Shown in pieces: positions 35,401 to 44,009 of a DNA stretch of 49,318 nucleotides; within the stretch, counting starts at the first letter, position 1, and each line of letters begins with the position of its first letter. A model generated the notes under the pieces. That model searched no databases. It saw only the letters and a program-made list of their open reading frames with translations, and was not told the DNA's origin. The stretch comes from Actinomycetales bacterium (lineage in GTDB: Bacteria; Actinomycetota; Actinomycetes; Nanopelagicales; Nanopelagicaceae): the NCBI GenBank assembly GCA_018969355.1, contig JAGWYO010000008.1:1-49318 (forward strand), read 5' to 3'. A program made the position numbers and the translations under genes.

Positions 35401-35552
35401 GCAGTTGGGGGACCTTCATAAAACATCCATGCCGGTGCTCCGTGGCGTGCAGAAACAGTTTTTTCGAAAATCTGGTTCTCGTGCCAGAATTTTAATATCG
35501 TGTGTTCGAGAGCAGGCAGATCAACAGCTGCTGGGATTGCGCGAAACGACAT
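32439..35552 (-). CDS. ileS: Isoleucyl-tRNA synthetase (type 2, eukaryote-like)
   Basis: This 1037-residue class I synthetase charges tRNA-Ile. The HIGH-like motif is G-T-H-H-I-E-A-R-V-F-K-D, the form of the eukaryote-like (IleS2) branch, and K-M-S-K-H is at 599-603. Between them lies the CP1 editing domain with T-T-P-W-T-L. IleS2 enzymes are generally less sensitive to mupirocin; that is family knowledge only. The ATG at 35552 has GGAGG eight bases upstream. A reading from 35753 adds 67 residues that are really the T-box leader. The gene is inverted relative to its neighbours. Confidence 0.95.
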   Translation of the reverse strand: MSFRAIPAAVDLPALEHTILKFWHENQIFEKTVSARHGAPAWMFYEGPPTANGMPGTHHIEARVFKDVFPRFHTMKGKHVIRKAGWDCHGLPVEIAVEKELGFAGKGDIEKYGIAAFNDKCRESVQRHVGAFADMTHRMGFWVDFDEAYWTMSPEYVESVWWSLKEIWKKGLLVQDHRVAPYCPRCGTGLSDHELAQGYENVTDPSVYVRFPITSGELVTLNASFLVWTTTPWTLVSNTAIAVHPEVDYVAVEVTVDDVSEVLVVAEALLESVKGEKKILKKMLGRELERTAYKRPFDFVEIPDSHYVVLATYVTTEDGTGLVHQSPAFGADDLAVCRAYGLPVVNPIAPDGHFLKEVGVVGGIFFKDADKLLVKELKARGVLYKHQPYEHTYPHCWRCHTPLMYYAQPSWYIRTTSIKDALLRENAATDWHPETIKEGRYGDWLNNNIDWALSRNRYWGTPLPIWRCDNKHELCVDSLAELGALAGRELSQLDPHRPFVDEITFACSECDCMMVRVPEVIDCWYDSGAMPFAQWGYPHKEGSVEKFKESYPADFICEAIDQTRGWFYTLMTIGTLVFDKSSYKTVLCLGHILDKDGRKMSKHLGNVLEPIALMDQHGADAVRWYMLAAGSPWAARRVGHDAINEVVRKTLLTYWNTVSFHALYAKASHFDLSQRTMITDRPLMDRWIISELNLLIEEVDAALTDFDSQIAGRALARFIDDLSNWYVRRSRRRFWDGDASALSTLHECLITLTQLLSPMVPFITEQVWQELVIPVDKSAPISVHLSDFPEADPAVIDRELGKQVGLTRRIVELGRASRAESGIKIRQPLGRALIAASGWAALPEQMREQIADELNVIDLHDIASADGDLVDISLKANFKSLGAKYGGAVQEIAQAIAASDATTLVKTLRASGTTQLGSWEIALDDLVITEVPKSGWMVASHEGESVALDLELTPALISAGHVREVIRFIQERRKSDGFEISDRIDVTWNAGAEIAAAIASEERHIKDEVLALSMVQDSTLSIEDNELGIALTLTKVG

Positions 35553-35760
35553 AAAAAATCCTCCACGAGTAGGAATAGAACTCTGGAGGGACGTGACCTG
35601 CTGGCGCAGATCTCGCGGTACCACCCGCCTTGCGTGAAATTCACGCCACTTGACTTCACTATCCGCGGCTAGTTCTAGATGGTTTGCACCATTTCTTCTA
35701 GCGAACTCGTGAGGTGATAGCCCCGTCAATGCCCATATGCGGTAATGGAGCAATACTATC
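35553..35760 (-). promoter_or_regulatory. Translational T-box riboswitch of ileS
   Basis: On the minus strand the leader carries the T-box core GGGTGGTACCGCG (complement of 35614-35626), whose TGG can pair with an uncharged tRNA acceptor end. Downstream, CCTCCAGAG pairs with CTC-G-TGGAGG, a nine-pair stem with one bulged G that hides the Shine-Dalgarno (35559-35565). The alternative partner of the T-box, CGTCCC, overlaps the strand that hides the Shine-Dalgarno, so the two folds exclude each other. A short stem I region has GGCTATCACC with ATC (35716-35718) as the likely Ile specifier. There is no terminator hairpin, so control is at translation. Confidence 0.88.
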
Positions 35761-35816
35761 GTCTAGTTGAGGTAAAAAATCCTCGTGGCTAATTGGTCAC
35801 AGCCTCTGAAGAGCAT

Positions 35817-35829
35817 TAAGGTTCCCGAC
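35817..35829 (+). promoter_or_regulatory. Putative leaderless promoter (-10) of the dksA-like gene
   Basis: TAAGGT (35817-35822) fits TANNNT and ends seven bases before the ATG at 35830. A weak -35 (TTGGTC, 35793-35798) lies 18 bases upstream. This supports the internal ATG over a GTG at 35785. Confidence 0.35.
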
Positions 35830-36621
35830 ATGCCTAAGAAGCCGGTAAAGAAAGCATCAGCCAAGAAGGCTCCTGCCAAGAAGGCTCCTGCCAAGAAGAA
35901 GGGTGCCAAGAAGGCTCCGGCCAAGAAAAAGGGTGCCAAAAAAACTCCCATTAAAAAGGCAGCAACTAAGAAAGCTCCTGCTAAGAAAGTTCCTGCTAAG
36001 AAAGCAGCAGTAAAGAGTATTCCTGTTAATAAAGCTCCAGGTAAGCCATTTCCATCCAAGACAACTTTGACCGTTGATGAGAAATCTCAAACAGTTTCAG
36101 TCTCAACAATCTCTGCGCCAGTGGCTGCCCCTGTGGTTGAAGAGCGTCGATTGGTCATGCCTCCACCACCACGCCCTGCCAAAAGTGGAAAGAAATCTGC
36201 ACCACTTAAGCCAATAAAGGTCGCCCCCACACCAATTGTTGTTAGCGATAGTGAATCGCCATGGACTGGCGCAGAGTTAAAGAGCATTCGAGCTGAGATC
36301 TCTAAAGAGTTATCACGTCTTCGCGTTGAACTAGAAAAAGTTGAAGTAGAGATGGACTCACTTATTCAGGAATCTGGTGAAGGCGCAGGAGATGATCAAG
36401 CAGATGCTGGAACAAAAACTTTTGAGCGCGAGCACGAAATGTCACTAGTGATTAACGCTCGTGACATGGTTTTACAAACAGAGCGCGCCTTAGATCGAAT
36501 CGACTCTAAGACCTATGGAAACTGCGAAGAATGTGGACGTGCAATTGGTAAAGCCCGATTACAAGTGTTCCCACGGGCCACTTTATGCATGATCTGCAAG
36601 CAGAAAGAAGAACGGCGCTAG
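35830..36621 (+). CDS. DksA/TraR-type zinc-finger protein with lysine-rich H1-like tail
   Basis: This 263-residue protein has three parts. Residues 2 to about 70 are low-complexity repeats of A-P-A-K-K and A-P-A-K-K-K-G, like the tails of histone H1 or mycobacterial HupB. A Pro-rich linker follows, then a coiled-coil region (about 150-180) and a DksA/TraR C4 zinc finger, C232-x2-C235-x17-C253-x2-C256. DksA-like proteins bind RNA polymerase through its secondary channel; the basic tail suggests DNA or RNA binding as well. The ATG at 35830 is chosen over the GTG at 35785. It lies just before lspA, as in other actinobacteria. Confidence 0.8.
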   Translation: MPKKPVKKASAKKAPAKKAPAKKKGAKKAPAKKKGAKKTPIKKAATKKAPAKKVPAKKAAVKSIPVNKAPGKPFPSKTTLTVDEKSQTVSVSTISAPVAAPVVEERRLVMPPPPRPAKSGKKSAPLKPIKVAPTPIVVSDSESPWTGAELKSIRAEISKELSRLRVELEKVEVEMDSLIQESGEGAGDDQADAGTKTFEREHEMSLVINARDMVLQTERALDRIDSKTYGNCEECGRAIGKARLQVFPRATLCMICKQKEERR

Positions 36622-36623
36622 CA

Positions 36624-37106
36624 GTGCGCGTGTGGCGCACACTCTTAGGTGTTGCCTTGCTTATCTGGCTAACGGATTTGGCAACGAAGATCTGGGCAGT
36701 ACATTACCTCTCACATCGTGGTGCTATAAAAATAATTGGATCACTTTTCCAACTAAACTTCATCAGAAATTCAGGCGCAGCATTTTCGTTTGCGCCAGGT
36801 GCAACGTTATTGCTCTCCTTTTTCGGTATTGCGGTTTTGATTGCAATTGTTTATTACGCACCCTCACTGACTTCCAAGGGTTGGGCAGTTGTTTTAGGCC
36901 TTGTGATGGGTGGAGTTTTGGGAAATCTGACTGATCGTATCTTTAGAGAGCCGGGGCTACTACGAGGTCATGTTATCGATTGGATGCAACTGCCCCATTG
37001 GCCTATATTCAATCTTGCAGATACTGCAATTGTGGTTGCTGCCTTTATTTCAGTAGTTTTAACTGCGCGCAATATTCCACCCATTAATAAAGAAGAGTTG
37101 ATATGA
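36624..37106 (+). CDS. lspA: Lipoprotein signal peptidase (signal peptidase II)
   Basis: This 160-residue aspartyl protease with four transmembrane helices removes signal peptides from prolipoproteins. The catalytic dyad is D104 (G-N-L-T-D-R-I) and D133 (F-N-L-A-D-T-A-I); N-F-I-R-N-S-G-A-A-F-S-F is the conserved extracytoplasmic segment. The GTG at 36624, two bases after the dksA-like stop, gives the normal length; an ATG at 36585 inside the upstream gene would add 13 hydrophilic residues and is less likely. The stop overlaps rluD (ATGA). Confidence 0.93.
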   Translation: MRVWRTLLGVALLIWLTDLATKIWAVHYLSHRGAIKIIGSLFQLNFIRNSGAAFSFAPGATLLLSFFGIAVLIAIVYYAPSLTSKGWAVVLGLVMGGVLGNLTDRIFREPGLLRGHVIDWMQLPHWPIFNLADTAIVVAAFISVVLTARNIPPINKEELI

Positions 37107-38044
37107 GCAATCGAGAGCATCGCACACTTTCAGTGCCAGAAGGCGTTGCCGGTGAGCGAATCGATAGTGCTCTCACTCGTGTGTTGGGGCTATCGCGCAC
37201 AGCTGTTGTTAAATTGCTAGAAGATGGCGATATAACTACTTCTGGCAAAGCTATGGCTAAATCTGAGCGAGTAAGTGCCCATCAAATAATTGAGGTGTTG
37301 ATGCCAGCGCCGATTAATCAAGACCCAATTCCGCTCACACCACTTGAAGGTCTTTCCATTGTTTATGATGATGATGCCATTGTTGTGATTGATAAACCTG
37401 TGGGGTGCGCAGCTCATCCCAGTCCAGGGTGGATGGGCCCAACAGTTGTCGGTGCACTCATGGCTGCTGGATATTCAATATCAACAAGTGGGGCCGCAGA
37501 GCGACAAGGAATTGTTCATCGCCTCGATGTGGGTACTAGTGGATTAATGATTGTTGCAAAAAGTGATCGCGCCTTTAGAGTGCTTAAAGATGCCTTTAGA
37601 AATCGCATGGTAGACAAGATGTATCATGCGCTGATTCAAGGACACATGGATCCTGCTTCTGGAACCATTGATGCACCTATCGATCGACATCCCAAAGAGG
37701 ATCATCGCTTTGCAGTAGTTGCTACAGGTAAAGATTCCATCACTCATTATGAGGTTATTGAGTTTTACCGTGGTGTCTCATTAGTTAAAGTTGAATTAGA
37801 AACCGGACGCACCCACCAAATCCGCGTGCACTTTTCAGCCTTAAATCATCCACTTGTTGGCGACACGACGTATGGGGCAGATCCAGTTCTGGCCAAATCT
37901 CTAGAGATGAGGCGGCCTTGGCTTCACGCCAAAGAGCTCTCCTTTGACCACCCCATTACTGGTGAGCACTTAAGTTTTTGCGCCCCATACCCAGCCGATC
38001 TCACACGCTCATTGGCGTTGCTATCTGATGCAGTTCTGCCGTAA
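37103..38044 (+). CDS. rluD: RluA-family 23S rRNA pseudouridine synthase (RluD-like)
   Basis: This 313-residue enzyme isomerises uridine to pseudouridine in rRNA. An N-terminal S4 RNA-binding domain (about 14-75) precedes the catalytic domain with H-R-L-D-V-G-T-S-G-L, whose Asp is D142, and the later L-E-T-G-R-T-H-Q-I-R-V-H motif. RluD (helix 69 of 23S rRNA) is the best guess because the lspA-rluD pair is conserved in actinobacteria, but RluA/C specificity cannot be excluded. It overlaps lspA by 4 bp. Confidence 0.9.
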   Translation: MSNREHRTLSVPEGVAGERIDSALTRVLGLSRTAVVKLLEDGDITTSGKAMAKSERVSAHQIIEVLMPAPINQDPIPLTPLEGLSIVYDDDAIVVIDKPVGCAAHPSPGWMGPTVVGALMAAGYSISTSGAAERQGIVHRLDVGTSGLMIVAKSDRAFRVLKDAFRNRMVDKMYHALIQGHMDPASGTIDAPIDRHPKEDHRFAVVATGKDSITHYEVIEFYRGVSLVKVELETGRTHQIRVHFSALNHPLVGDTTYGADPVLAKSLEMRRPWLHAKELSFDHPITGEHLSFCAPYPADLTRSLALLSDAVLP

Positions 38045-38063
38045 GCAATAATCTACGACCACC

Positions 38064-41000
38064 ATGACTTCTGAAAATTTCGTACATCTGCACGTCCATA
38101 CCGAGTATTCAATGCTCGATGGCGCAGCGCGAGTGCCCGATTTAATGCAAGAAGTCGTAAGGCAGGCCATGCCGGCTATTGCAATTACTGATCATGGAAA
38201 TGTTTTTGGTGCCTACGAATTTTACAAGGCGGCAAATAAAGCTGGTGTGAAACCAATTATTGGAATTGAAGCTTATGTAGCCCCAGAATCACGCTTTGAT
38301 AAAAAGAGAGTGCAATGGGCAAGCGGTGGTGAAGATGATGTTTCAGGTGGTGGTGCTTATACACACATGACTATTTTGGCTGAGAATAATGTTGGACTAG
38401 GTAATCTTTTTCGACTTTCATCTCTTGCATCTCTTGAAGGTTATTACTACAAGCCCCGCATGGATCGAGAACTCCTTGCTCAATTTTCCAAGGGTTTAAT
38501 AGCAACTACTGGTTGTCCTGGAGGAGAGATCCAAACTCGCTTGCGCATGGGTGCATATAAAGAGGCGATTAAGGCTGCAAGTGATTATCGAGATATTTTC
38601 GGTGAGGGCAATTTCTTTTTAGAAATTATGGATCATGGTATTGAGATTGAAAACCGCGTAAAGGATGACCTGCTCAAACTTGGCAAAGAATTAGGCCTTC
38701 CACTCCTTGCTACCAATGATTTGCACTACACCTTACAAGCAGATTCTGGTGCGCATGAGGCATTACTGTGTGTTCAATCAGGCTCTACGTTGGCAGATCC
38801 CAAACGATTCAAATTTGATAACGACTCTTTCTATGTTAAAACTCCTGCGCAAATGCGAGAGCTCTTTAAAGATATTCCAGAGAGTTGCGATAACACATTA
38901 CTTATTGCCGAGCGCTGTGATGTGACTATGCGAGAAGGTGAAAATCTTCTTCCACAATTTAGTGTTCCAGCCGGAGAGACTGAAGATTCATGGCTTAAGA
39001 AAGAAGCTGTTCGCGGAATGAAAGAGCGTTTAGGGGACAAGCTCACTCCTGCACATGAATCTCGCCTTGATTACGAACTTGGCGTGATGGAGAAGATGGG
39101 TTTTCCTGGTTACTTCCTTGTTGTTGCCGACTTAGTTGGGCATGCAAAGAAAGTTGGTATTCGAGTTGGACCAGGTCGAGGATCAGCTCCAGGTTCACTG
39201 GTTGCCTATTCACTTGGTATTACTGGATTAGATCCACTAGAGCACGGACTTTTGTTCGAGCGCTTTCTTAATCCAGAACGTATTTCTATGCCTGATATCG
39301 ACTTGGACTTTGATGAGCGTCGACGCAGCGAAATGATTCGTTATGCAACTAATAAATATGGTGAAGATCGAGTTGCTCAGATCATTACCTACGGAACCAT
39401 TAAATCAAAGCAAGCAATTAAAGATTCAACTCGCGTTCTTGGTTATCCCTATGTCATTGGTGAGAAATTGACAAAAGCTTTGCCACCTTCAGTGATGGGT
39501 AAAGATATATCCCTTGGTGGAATATTTGACCCTAAAGATGATCGATATGGCGAAGCGGGTGAGTTCCGATCACTCTATGAATCAGATCCAGATTCAAAGC
39601 GCGTTGTTGACACCGCGCGTGGTTTAGAGGGATTAAAGCGCCAGTGGGGTGTTCACGCAGCTGGAGTTATTCTCTCTCGTGAACCATTACTCGATGTCAT
39701 TCCTATTCATCGCCGTGAAGCAGATGGGGCAATCATTACCCAGTTTGATATGGGTGCATGTGAATCTATCGGACTTCTCAAGATGGACTTCTTAGGTCTT
39801 CGCAATCTCTCGGTCTTAGATGATGCTCTACTTAATATTAAAGAAAATCAAAATATTGAAGTTGTGCTAGAGGATTTAGCACTCGATGATAAGAAAACTT
39901 ATGAACTGCTCTCACGAGGCGACACTCTTGGTGTGTTCCAGCTCGATGGTGGACCCATGCGCGCCTTGCTTAAATCAATGTCACCGGATTCTTTTGAAGA
40001 TATTTCTGCAGTGATCGCTCTTTATCGCCCAGGCCCAATGGGGGAAAATGCCCATAACAACTATGCCGATCGCAAAAATAAGCGCAAGCCCGTCGAGCCT
40101 ATTCATCCAGAGCTTTCCGAACCATTACAAGAGATTCTTGGTGACACATACGGCCTGATTGTTTATCAGGAACAAGTGATGGCAATTGCCCAAAAAGTTG
40201 CTGGTTTCTCACTGGGACGCGCGGATCTATTGCGCAAAGCCATGGGTAAGAAGAATAAAGATATTTTGGATAAGGAATACATTCCTTTTGAAGCTGGAAT
40301 GAAAACTAATGGTTTCTCAACCGCTGCGATCAAACGCTTATGGGATGTGCTTATTCCATTTTCTGATTACGCCTTTAACCGTGCGCACTCTGCAGGTTAT
40401 GGAGTTGTTTCATATTGGACTGCCTACTTAAAGGCTAACTATCCAACTGAATACATGGCTGCGCTACTTACTAGTGTTCGAGATGATAAAGATAAATCTG
40501 CCTTGTATCTGAGCGAATGCCGCCGAATGGGCATCAAAGTCTTGCCACCTGATGTTAATGAATCCAATGGTGAATACACACCACGAGGAAAAGATATTCG
40601 ATTTGGCCTTGCCGCGATTAGAAATGTTGGTGAAGGTGTTGTTGCGTCAATTAAAGCTGCGCGTGAGAGAAAAGGTCGTTTCACATCCTTTGGTGATTTC
40701 TTAGCAAAGGTTGATGCGCAGGTGTGTAATAAGAAAACTATAGAATCTTTGATTAAGGCGGGAGCATTTGGCTCTCTTGGGGCAACTCGTAAGGGCTTGA
40801 TTGCAGTTCACTTGGAGGCAATTGATTCAGTTATCGAGAGCAAGCGCGCTGAAGCAATAGGTCAATTTGATCTATTTGGCGGGGAAGCAATAACCGAAGT
40901 TTCAGGGTTAGATATTGAGATTCCATCGGGTGAGTGGGATAAGGCAATGCTGCTTAGCTATGAGCGCGAGATGCTGGGTCTCTATGTTTCAGATCATCCA

Positions 41001-41561
41001 CTCTTAGGTGTTGAACATGTACTGCGAGCAAGCACGGATATGTCTATCAGCGAATTAGTTGATGAAGGTGCACAGCATGAATCTGTTGTCACTATTGGAG
41101 GTCTCATCACAAGTGTTACTCGTAAAGTTTCACGACAAGGTGCTTCATGGGCTGTTGTCACTCTCGAAGATCTTGAAGGATCTCTAGAAGTTCTTTTCTT
41201 CTCAAATACTTACAACCAATACTCACTGTCCTTGACAGAAGATCGCATTGTGACAGTTCGCGGTCGCGTTGATCGCCGTGAAGAGAATCTGCGATTTACA
41301 GCCATTGAGATGTTGATGCCAGATATTTCTGCAGGACCAACAGGTCCATTAGTAATTTCACTTCCAATGTCTCAATGCACACCACCTGTGGTTGATCGCA
41401 TCAAAGAAGTATTGCGTTCGCATCCTGGCAAACGTGAAGTACATCTGTCTTTGGGCGAAAATGGAAGCAGCACCGTTATGAAAATTGATGCATCCGTCAC
41501 AGCTTCTCCATCATTGAGCGCAGATCTCAAATCTATTCTTGGGCCTCACTGTCTGGTTTAA
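38064..41561 (+). CDS. dnaE1: Replicative DNA polymerase III alpha subunit DnaE1
   Basis: This 1165-residue C-family polymerase replicates the chromosome. The PHP domain is intact (H-L-H-V-H-T-E-Y-S and I-T-D-H-G-N), so built-in proofreading of the actinobacterial DnaE1 type is possible. The palm motif P-D-I-D-L-D holds D411, D413 and D415. Q-F-D-L-F at 934-938 is a good beta-clamp binding peptide, and an OB-fold follows near the C-terminus (V-T-I-G-G-L-I-T-S). TAATCT lies nine bases before the ATG, and no Shine-Dalgarno is seen, so a leaderless start is possible. Confidence 0.96.
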   Translation: MTSENFVHLHVHTEYSMLDGAARVPDLMQEVVRQAMPAIAITDHGNVFGAYEFYKAANKAGVKPIIGIEAYVAPESRFDKKRVQWASGGEDDVSGGGAYTHMTILAENNVGLGNLFRLSSLASLEGYYYKPRMDRELLAQFSKGLIATTGCPGGEIQTRLRMGAYKEAIKAASDYRDIFGEGNFFLEIMDHGIEIENRVKDDLLKLGKELGLPLLATNDLHYTLQADSGAHEALLCVQSGSTLADPKRFKFDNDSFYVKTPAQMRELFKDIPESCDNTLLIAERCDVTMREGENLLPQFSVPAGETEDSWLKKEAVRGMKERLGDKLTPAHESRLDYELGVMEKMGFPGYFLVVADLVGHAKKVGIRVGPGRGSAPGSLVAYSLGITGLDPLEHGLLFERFLNPERISMPDIDLDFDERRRSEMIRYATNKYGEDRVAQIITYGTIKSKQAIKDSTRVLGYPYVIGEKLTKALPPSVMGKDISLGGIFDPKDDRYGEAGEFRSLYESDPDSKRVVDTARGLEGLKRQWGVHAAGVILSREPLLDVIPIHRREADGAIITQFDMGACESIGLLKMDFLGLRNLSVLDDALLNIKENQNIEVVLEDLALDDKKTYELLSRGDTLGVFQLDGGPMRALLKSMSPDSFEDISAVIALYRPGPMGENAHNNYADRKNKRKPVEPIHPELSEPLQEILGDTYGLIVYQEQVMAIAQKVAGFSLGRADLLRKAMGKKNKDILDKEYIPFEAGMKTNGFSTAAIKRLWDVLIPFSDYAFNRAHSAGYGVVSYWTAYLKANYPTEYMAALLTSVRDDKDKSALYLSECRRMGIKVLPPDVNESNGEYTPRGKDIRFGLAAIRNVGEGVVASIKAARERKGRFTSFGDFLAKVDAQVCNKKTIESLIKAGAFGSLGATRKGLIAVHLEAIDSVIESKRAEAIGQFDLFGGEAITEVSGLDIEIPSGEWDKAMLLSYEREMLGLYVSDHPLLGVEHVLRASTDMSISELVDEGAQHESVVTIGGLITSVTRKVSRQGASWAVVTLEDLEGSLEVLFFSNTYNQYSLSLTEDRIVTVRGRVDRREENLRFTAIEMLMPDISAGPTGPLVISLPMSQCTPPVVDRIKEVLRSHPGKREVHLSLGENGSSTVMKIDASVTASPSLSADLKSILGPHCLV

Positions 41562-41591
41562 ATCCAACTCCGCGGTCTTGAGCTGAGCCAT

Positions 41592-41603
41592 TACAATTAG
41601 CAT
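41592..41603 (+). promoter_or_regulatory. Putative leaderless promoter (-10) of the his operon
   Basis: TACAAT (41592-41597), five of six matches to TATAAT, stands six bases before the hisD GTG, so the transcript would begin at the start codon. It is the best such element in the window. No Shine-Dalgarno or strong -35 is present. No attenuator or T-box precedes the operon. Confidence 0.5.
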
Positions 41604-42911
41604 GTGATTCGCACTGTTGATCTTCGTGGCAAGGCTTTGAATAAGGCTGGATATAACGCCCAACTCCCGCGTGCAGCTTTAGATGTTGCTCAAGCTATGT
41701 CTCTCATCGAGCCGATATTGCACCGTGTTAAAAATGGTGGCGAAGCTGAGCTCATTAAGTTGGCTCAAGAATTTGATGGCGTTACACCTACTTCAATTCG
41801 TGTTCCACAGCAGGCTTTAGATTCAGCCTTAGCATCATTAGACCCTGCAATTCGAGCAGCGCTAGAGCTTTCAATTGAACGAGTGAGAAAAGTTCATAGT
41901 GATCAGGTTAGAGCGGATAAGTCCACGAAGGTTGTTGAAGGTGGAACCGTCACTGAGAAGTGGATCCCAGTTGATCGTGTGGGTCTATATGTTCCAGGTG
42001 GTCGCGCGGTATATCCAAGTAGCGTTGTCATGAATGTTGTGCCAGCGCAAATTGCTAAGGTTTCATCCATTGCCGTGGCATCACCACCGCAAAAAGAGTT
42101 TGGTGGATTGCCTCACCCAACTATTTTGGCAACGTGTGCACTACTTGGTGTAACTGAAGTCTTTGCTGTTGGAGGAGCTCAGGCGATTGCAATGTTTGCT
42201 TATGGTGTTGAAGGCTTGTGTGAAAAGAGTGATCTGGTTACAGGTCCAGGCAATATCTATGTGGCTGCCGCCAAACGTGCCCTACGTGGCGTGATTGGGA
42301 TTGACTCAGAAGCTGGTCCCACTGAAATTGCAATACTGGCTGACTCATCGGCGCGTGCATCAGATGTTGCAGCAGATCTCATCAGTCAAGCAGAACATGA
42401 TGTAATGGCTGCAGCGATTTTAGTTACCGACTCAATTGATTTAGCCAATGATGTTGAGGCCGAACTTAAGATTCAGGTCGGAAAGACCAAACACAAGGAA
42501 CGAATTACAGCTGCCCTTTCAGGGATTCAATCAGCAATAGTTTTAGTTGATGACATGAAGCAAGGAATAGATATAGTCAATGCATATGCAGCAGAGCACT
42601 TAGAGATTCAAACTCAGAATTCTCATGAGAATGCTGCACAGATTAGAAATGCGGGGGCGGTATTCATTGGTCGCTTTTCACCTGTATCTTTGGGGGATTA
42701 TTCAGCAGGGTCTAATCACGTCCTGCCTACGGGTGGATGTGCATGTCACTCAAGTGGGTTATCTGTCCAGACATTTCTGCGTGGCCTTCATTTTATTGAA
42801 TATGGCGAAAAAGCATTTACTGATTTAGTGCCAACGGTTGTGACATTAGCCCATTCAGAAGACCTACCAGCACATGGGCAAGCAATGACAATTAGACTGG
42901 GAAATTCGTAA
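41604..42911 (+). CDS. hisD: Histidinol dehydrogenase HisD
   Basis: This 435-residue zinc enzyme oxidises L-histidinol to L-histidine in two NAD-dependent steps. Landmarks are [27 protein letters not shown] and [15 protein letters not shown] and [14 protein letters not shown] supply zinc-binding and catalytic residues. The start is GTG. It heads a seven-gene his operon, with hisC starting right after its stop. hisG and hisE are not in the window. Confidence 0.95.
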   Translation: MIRTVDLRGKALNKAGYNAQLPRAALDVAQAMSLIEPILHRVKNGGEAELIKLAQEFDGVTPTSIRVPQQALDSALASLDPAIRAALELSIERVRKVHSDQVRADKSTKVVEGGTVTEKWIPVDRVGLYVPGGRAVYPSSVVMNVVPAQIAKVSSIAVASPPQKEFGGLPHPTILATCALLGVTEVFAVGGAQAIAMFAYGVEGLCEKSDLVTGPGNIYVAAAKRALRGVIGIDSEAGPTEIAILADSSARASDVAADLISQAEHDVMAAAILVTDSIDLANDVEAELKIQVGKTKHKERITAALSGIQSAIVLVDDMKQGIDIVNAYAAEHLEIQTQNSHENAAQIRNAGAVFIGRFSPVSLGDYSAGSNHVLPTGGCACHSSGLSVQTFLRGLHFIEYGEKAFTDLVPTVVTLAHSEDLPAHGQAMTIRLGNS

Positions 42912-43997
42912 ATGAATTGGCCAACGTGGTTGCCATTGCGCAAAGACTTAACTCCTCTTACCCCTTATGGCGCACCGCAAATTCCTGCACAAGTATCGCT
43001 GAACACCAATGAGAATCCCTACTCACCTTCTCCTGCTCTGCAGAATGCGATTGCTGATGTTGTATTAAAGGTTTCAGCACAATTGAATCGCTACCCTGAT
43101 CGTGATGCCAACGAACTGCGAAAAAAGTTAGCTGGATATATTAATTCGACCTCTAATGTGAATCTAACGCTGGACAACATTTGGGCAGCAAATGGCAGCA
43201 ATGAAATCATTCAATCTATTTTTCTAGCATTTGGACAAGGCAGCGCACTTGGCTTCACACCTTCATATTTAATGCACCCTTTGATTGCCAAGGTGTGTGG
43301 AACGAATTGGATTGATGGAGAGCGAAATGCTGATTTCTCACTCAACGTCGAACTTGCTATTGAGCAAATCGTGCAGGTTAAGCCAGCTTTAACTTTTATC
43401 ACAACGCCCAATAATCCAACTGGTGGATCTGTTTCAATCTTGCAGATCAAGTTACTTGCTGATGCTGTGGCAAAGGTCAATGGTCTTTTGATTGTGGATG
43501 AGGCATACGCCGAGTTCTCTTCTGAAGACTCTGCAGTAACACTCGTTGCCAATAATCCCCATGTTGTTGTTACACGGACAATGAGTAAAGCATTTGCATT
43601 TGCAGGAGCACGAGTGGGATATATGGTCTGTAATAGAGCAGTTAAAGATGCCATGATGCTTGTGAGATTGCCGTATCACTTAAGCGCATTGACTCAAGCC
43701 GCGGCATCAGTTGCAATAGATTTCAAAGATGAACTACTGGGATATGTCTCTGAGTTGATACGCGCTCGGGAGACGCTGACTGCGCAGTTAAACGCACTCG
43801 GGCTCAATGTTGTCCCGAGCAGCGCCAATTTCATCCTATTTACAGGATTTAACGCCGAAGCCTCTAAACTTTGGCATGAGCTACTAGGTAAAGGCGTCCT
43901 AATTAGAGATGTCGGACTACCAGGGTATTTACGAGTAACTGTCGGCAATGAAGCCGAAAACACCTTATTTATAACTGCATTAAAAGAACTCATCTAA
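42912..43997 (+). CDS. hisC: Histidinol-phosphate aminotransferase HisC
   Basis: This 361-residue fold-type I PLP enzyme makes histidinol phosphate from imidazole acetol phosphate and glutamate. The PLP lysine is K226 in T-M-S-K-A-F-A-F-A-G-A-R-V-G-Y. N-T-N-E-N-P-Y-S-P-S near the start, A-N-G-S-N-E-I-I-Q and P-N-N-P-T-G-G mark the family. The ATG follows the hisD stop directly. Operon position removes most doubt about substrate among class II-like aminotransferases. Confidence 0.94.
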   Translation: MNWPTWLPLRKDLTPLTPYGAPQIPAQVSLNTNENPYSPSPALQNAIADVVLKVSAQLNRYPDRDANELRKKLAGYINSTSNVNLTLDNIWAANGSNEIIQSIFLAFGQGSALGFTPSYLMHPLIAKVCGTNWIDGERNADFSLNVELAIEQIVQVKPALTFITTPNNPTGGSVSILQIKLLADAVAKVNGLLIVDEAYAEFSSEDSAVTLVANNPHVVVTRTMSKAFAFAGARVGYMVCNRAVKDAMMLVRLPYHLSALTQAAASVAIDFKDELLGYVSELIRARETLTAQLNALGLNVVPSSANFILFTGFNAEASKLWHELLGKGVLIRDVGLPGYLRVTVGNEAENTLFITALKELI

Positions 43998-44009
43998 AGA
44001 GAGGCCACC

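Noticed and set aside
35553-35753. N-terminal 67-residue extension of IleS (open frame from 35753)
   Set aside because: The extension is the T-box leader read as protein. The true ATG at 35552 has GGAGG upstream and matches the family N-terminus.
35785-35829. GTG start at 35785 for the dksA-like gene
   Set aside because: The ATG at 35830 has a -10-like TAAGGT at leaderless spacing, and the repeat domain begins right after it. The GTG remains possible but has no better support.
35850-36020. Possible CRISPR or mobile repeat array
   Set aside because: The repeats are in frame, short (15-24 bp) and code for A-P-A-K-K units; no spacers or cas genes are present.
35763-36059. Minus-strand open frame rich in Phe, Leu, Ala and Gly repeats
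   Set aside because: It is the complement of the Lys/Ala/Pro repeat DNA in the dksA-like gene; its repetitive hydrophobic product is a by-product of that repeat.
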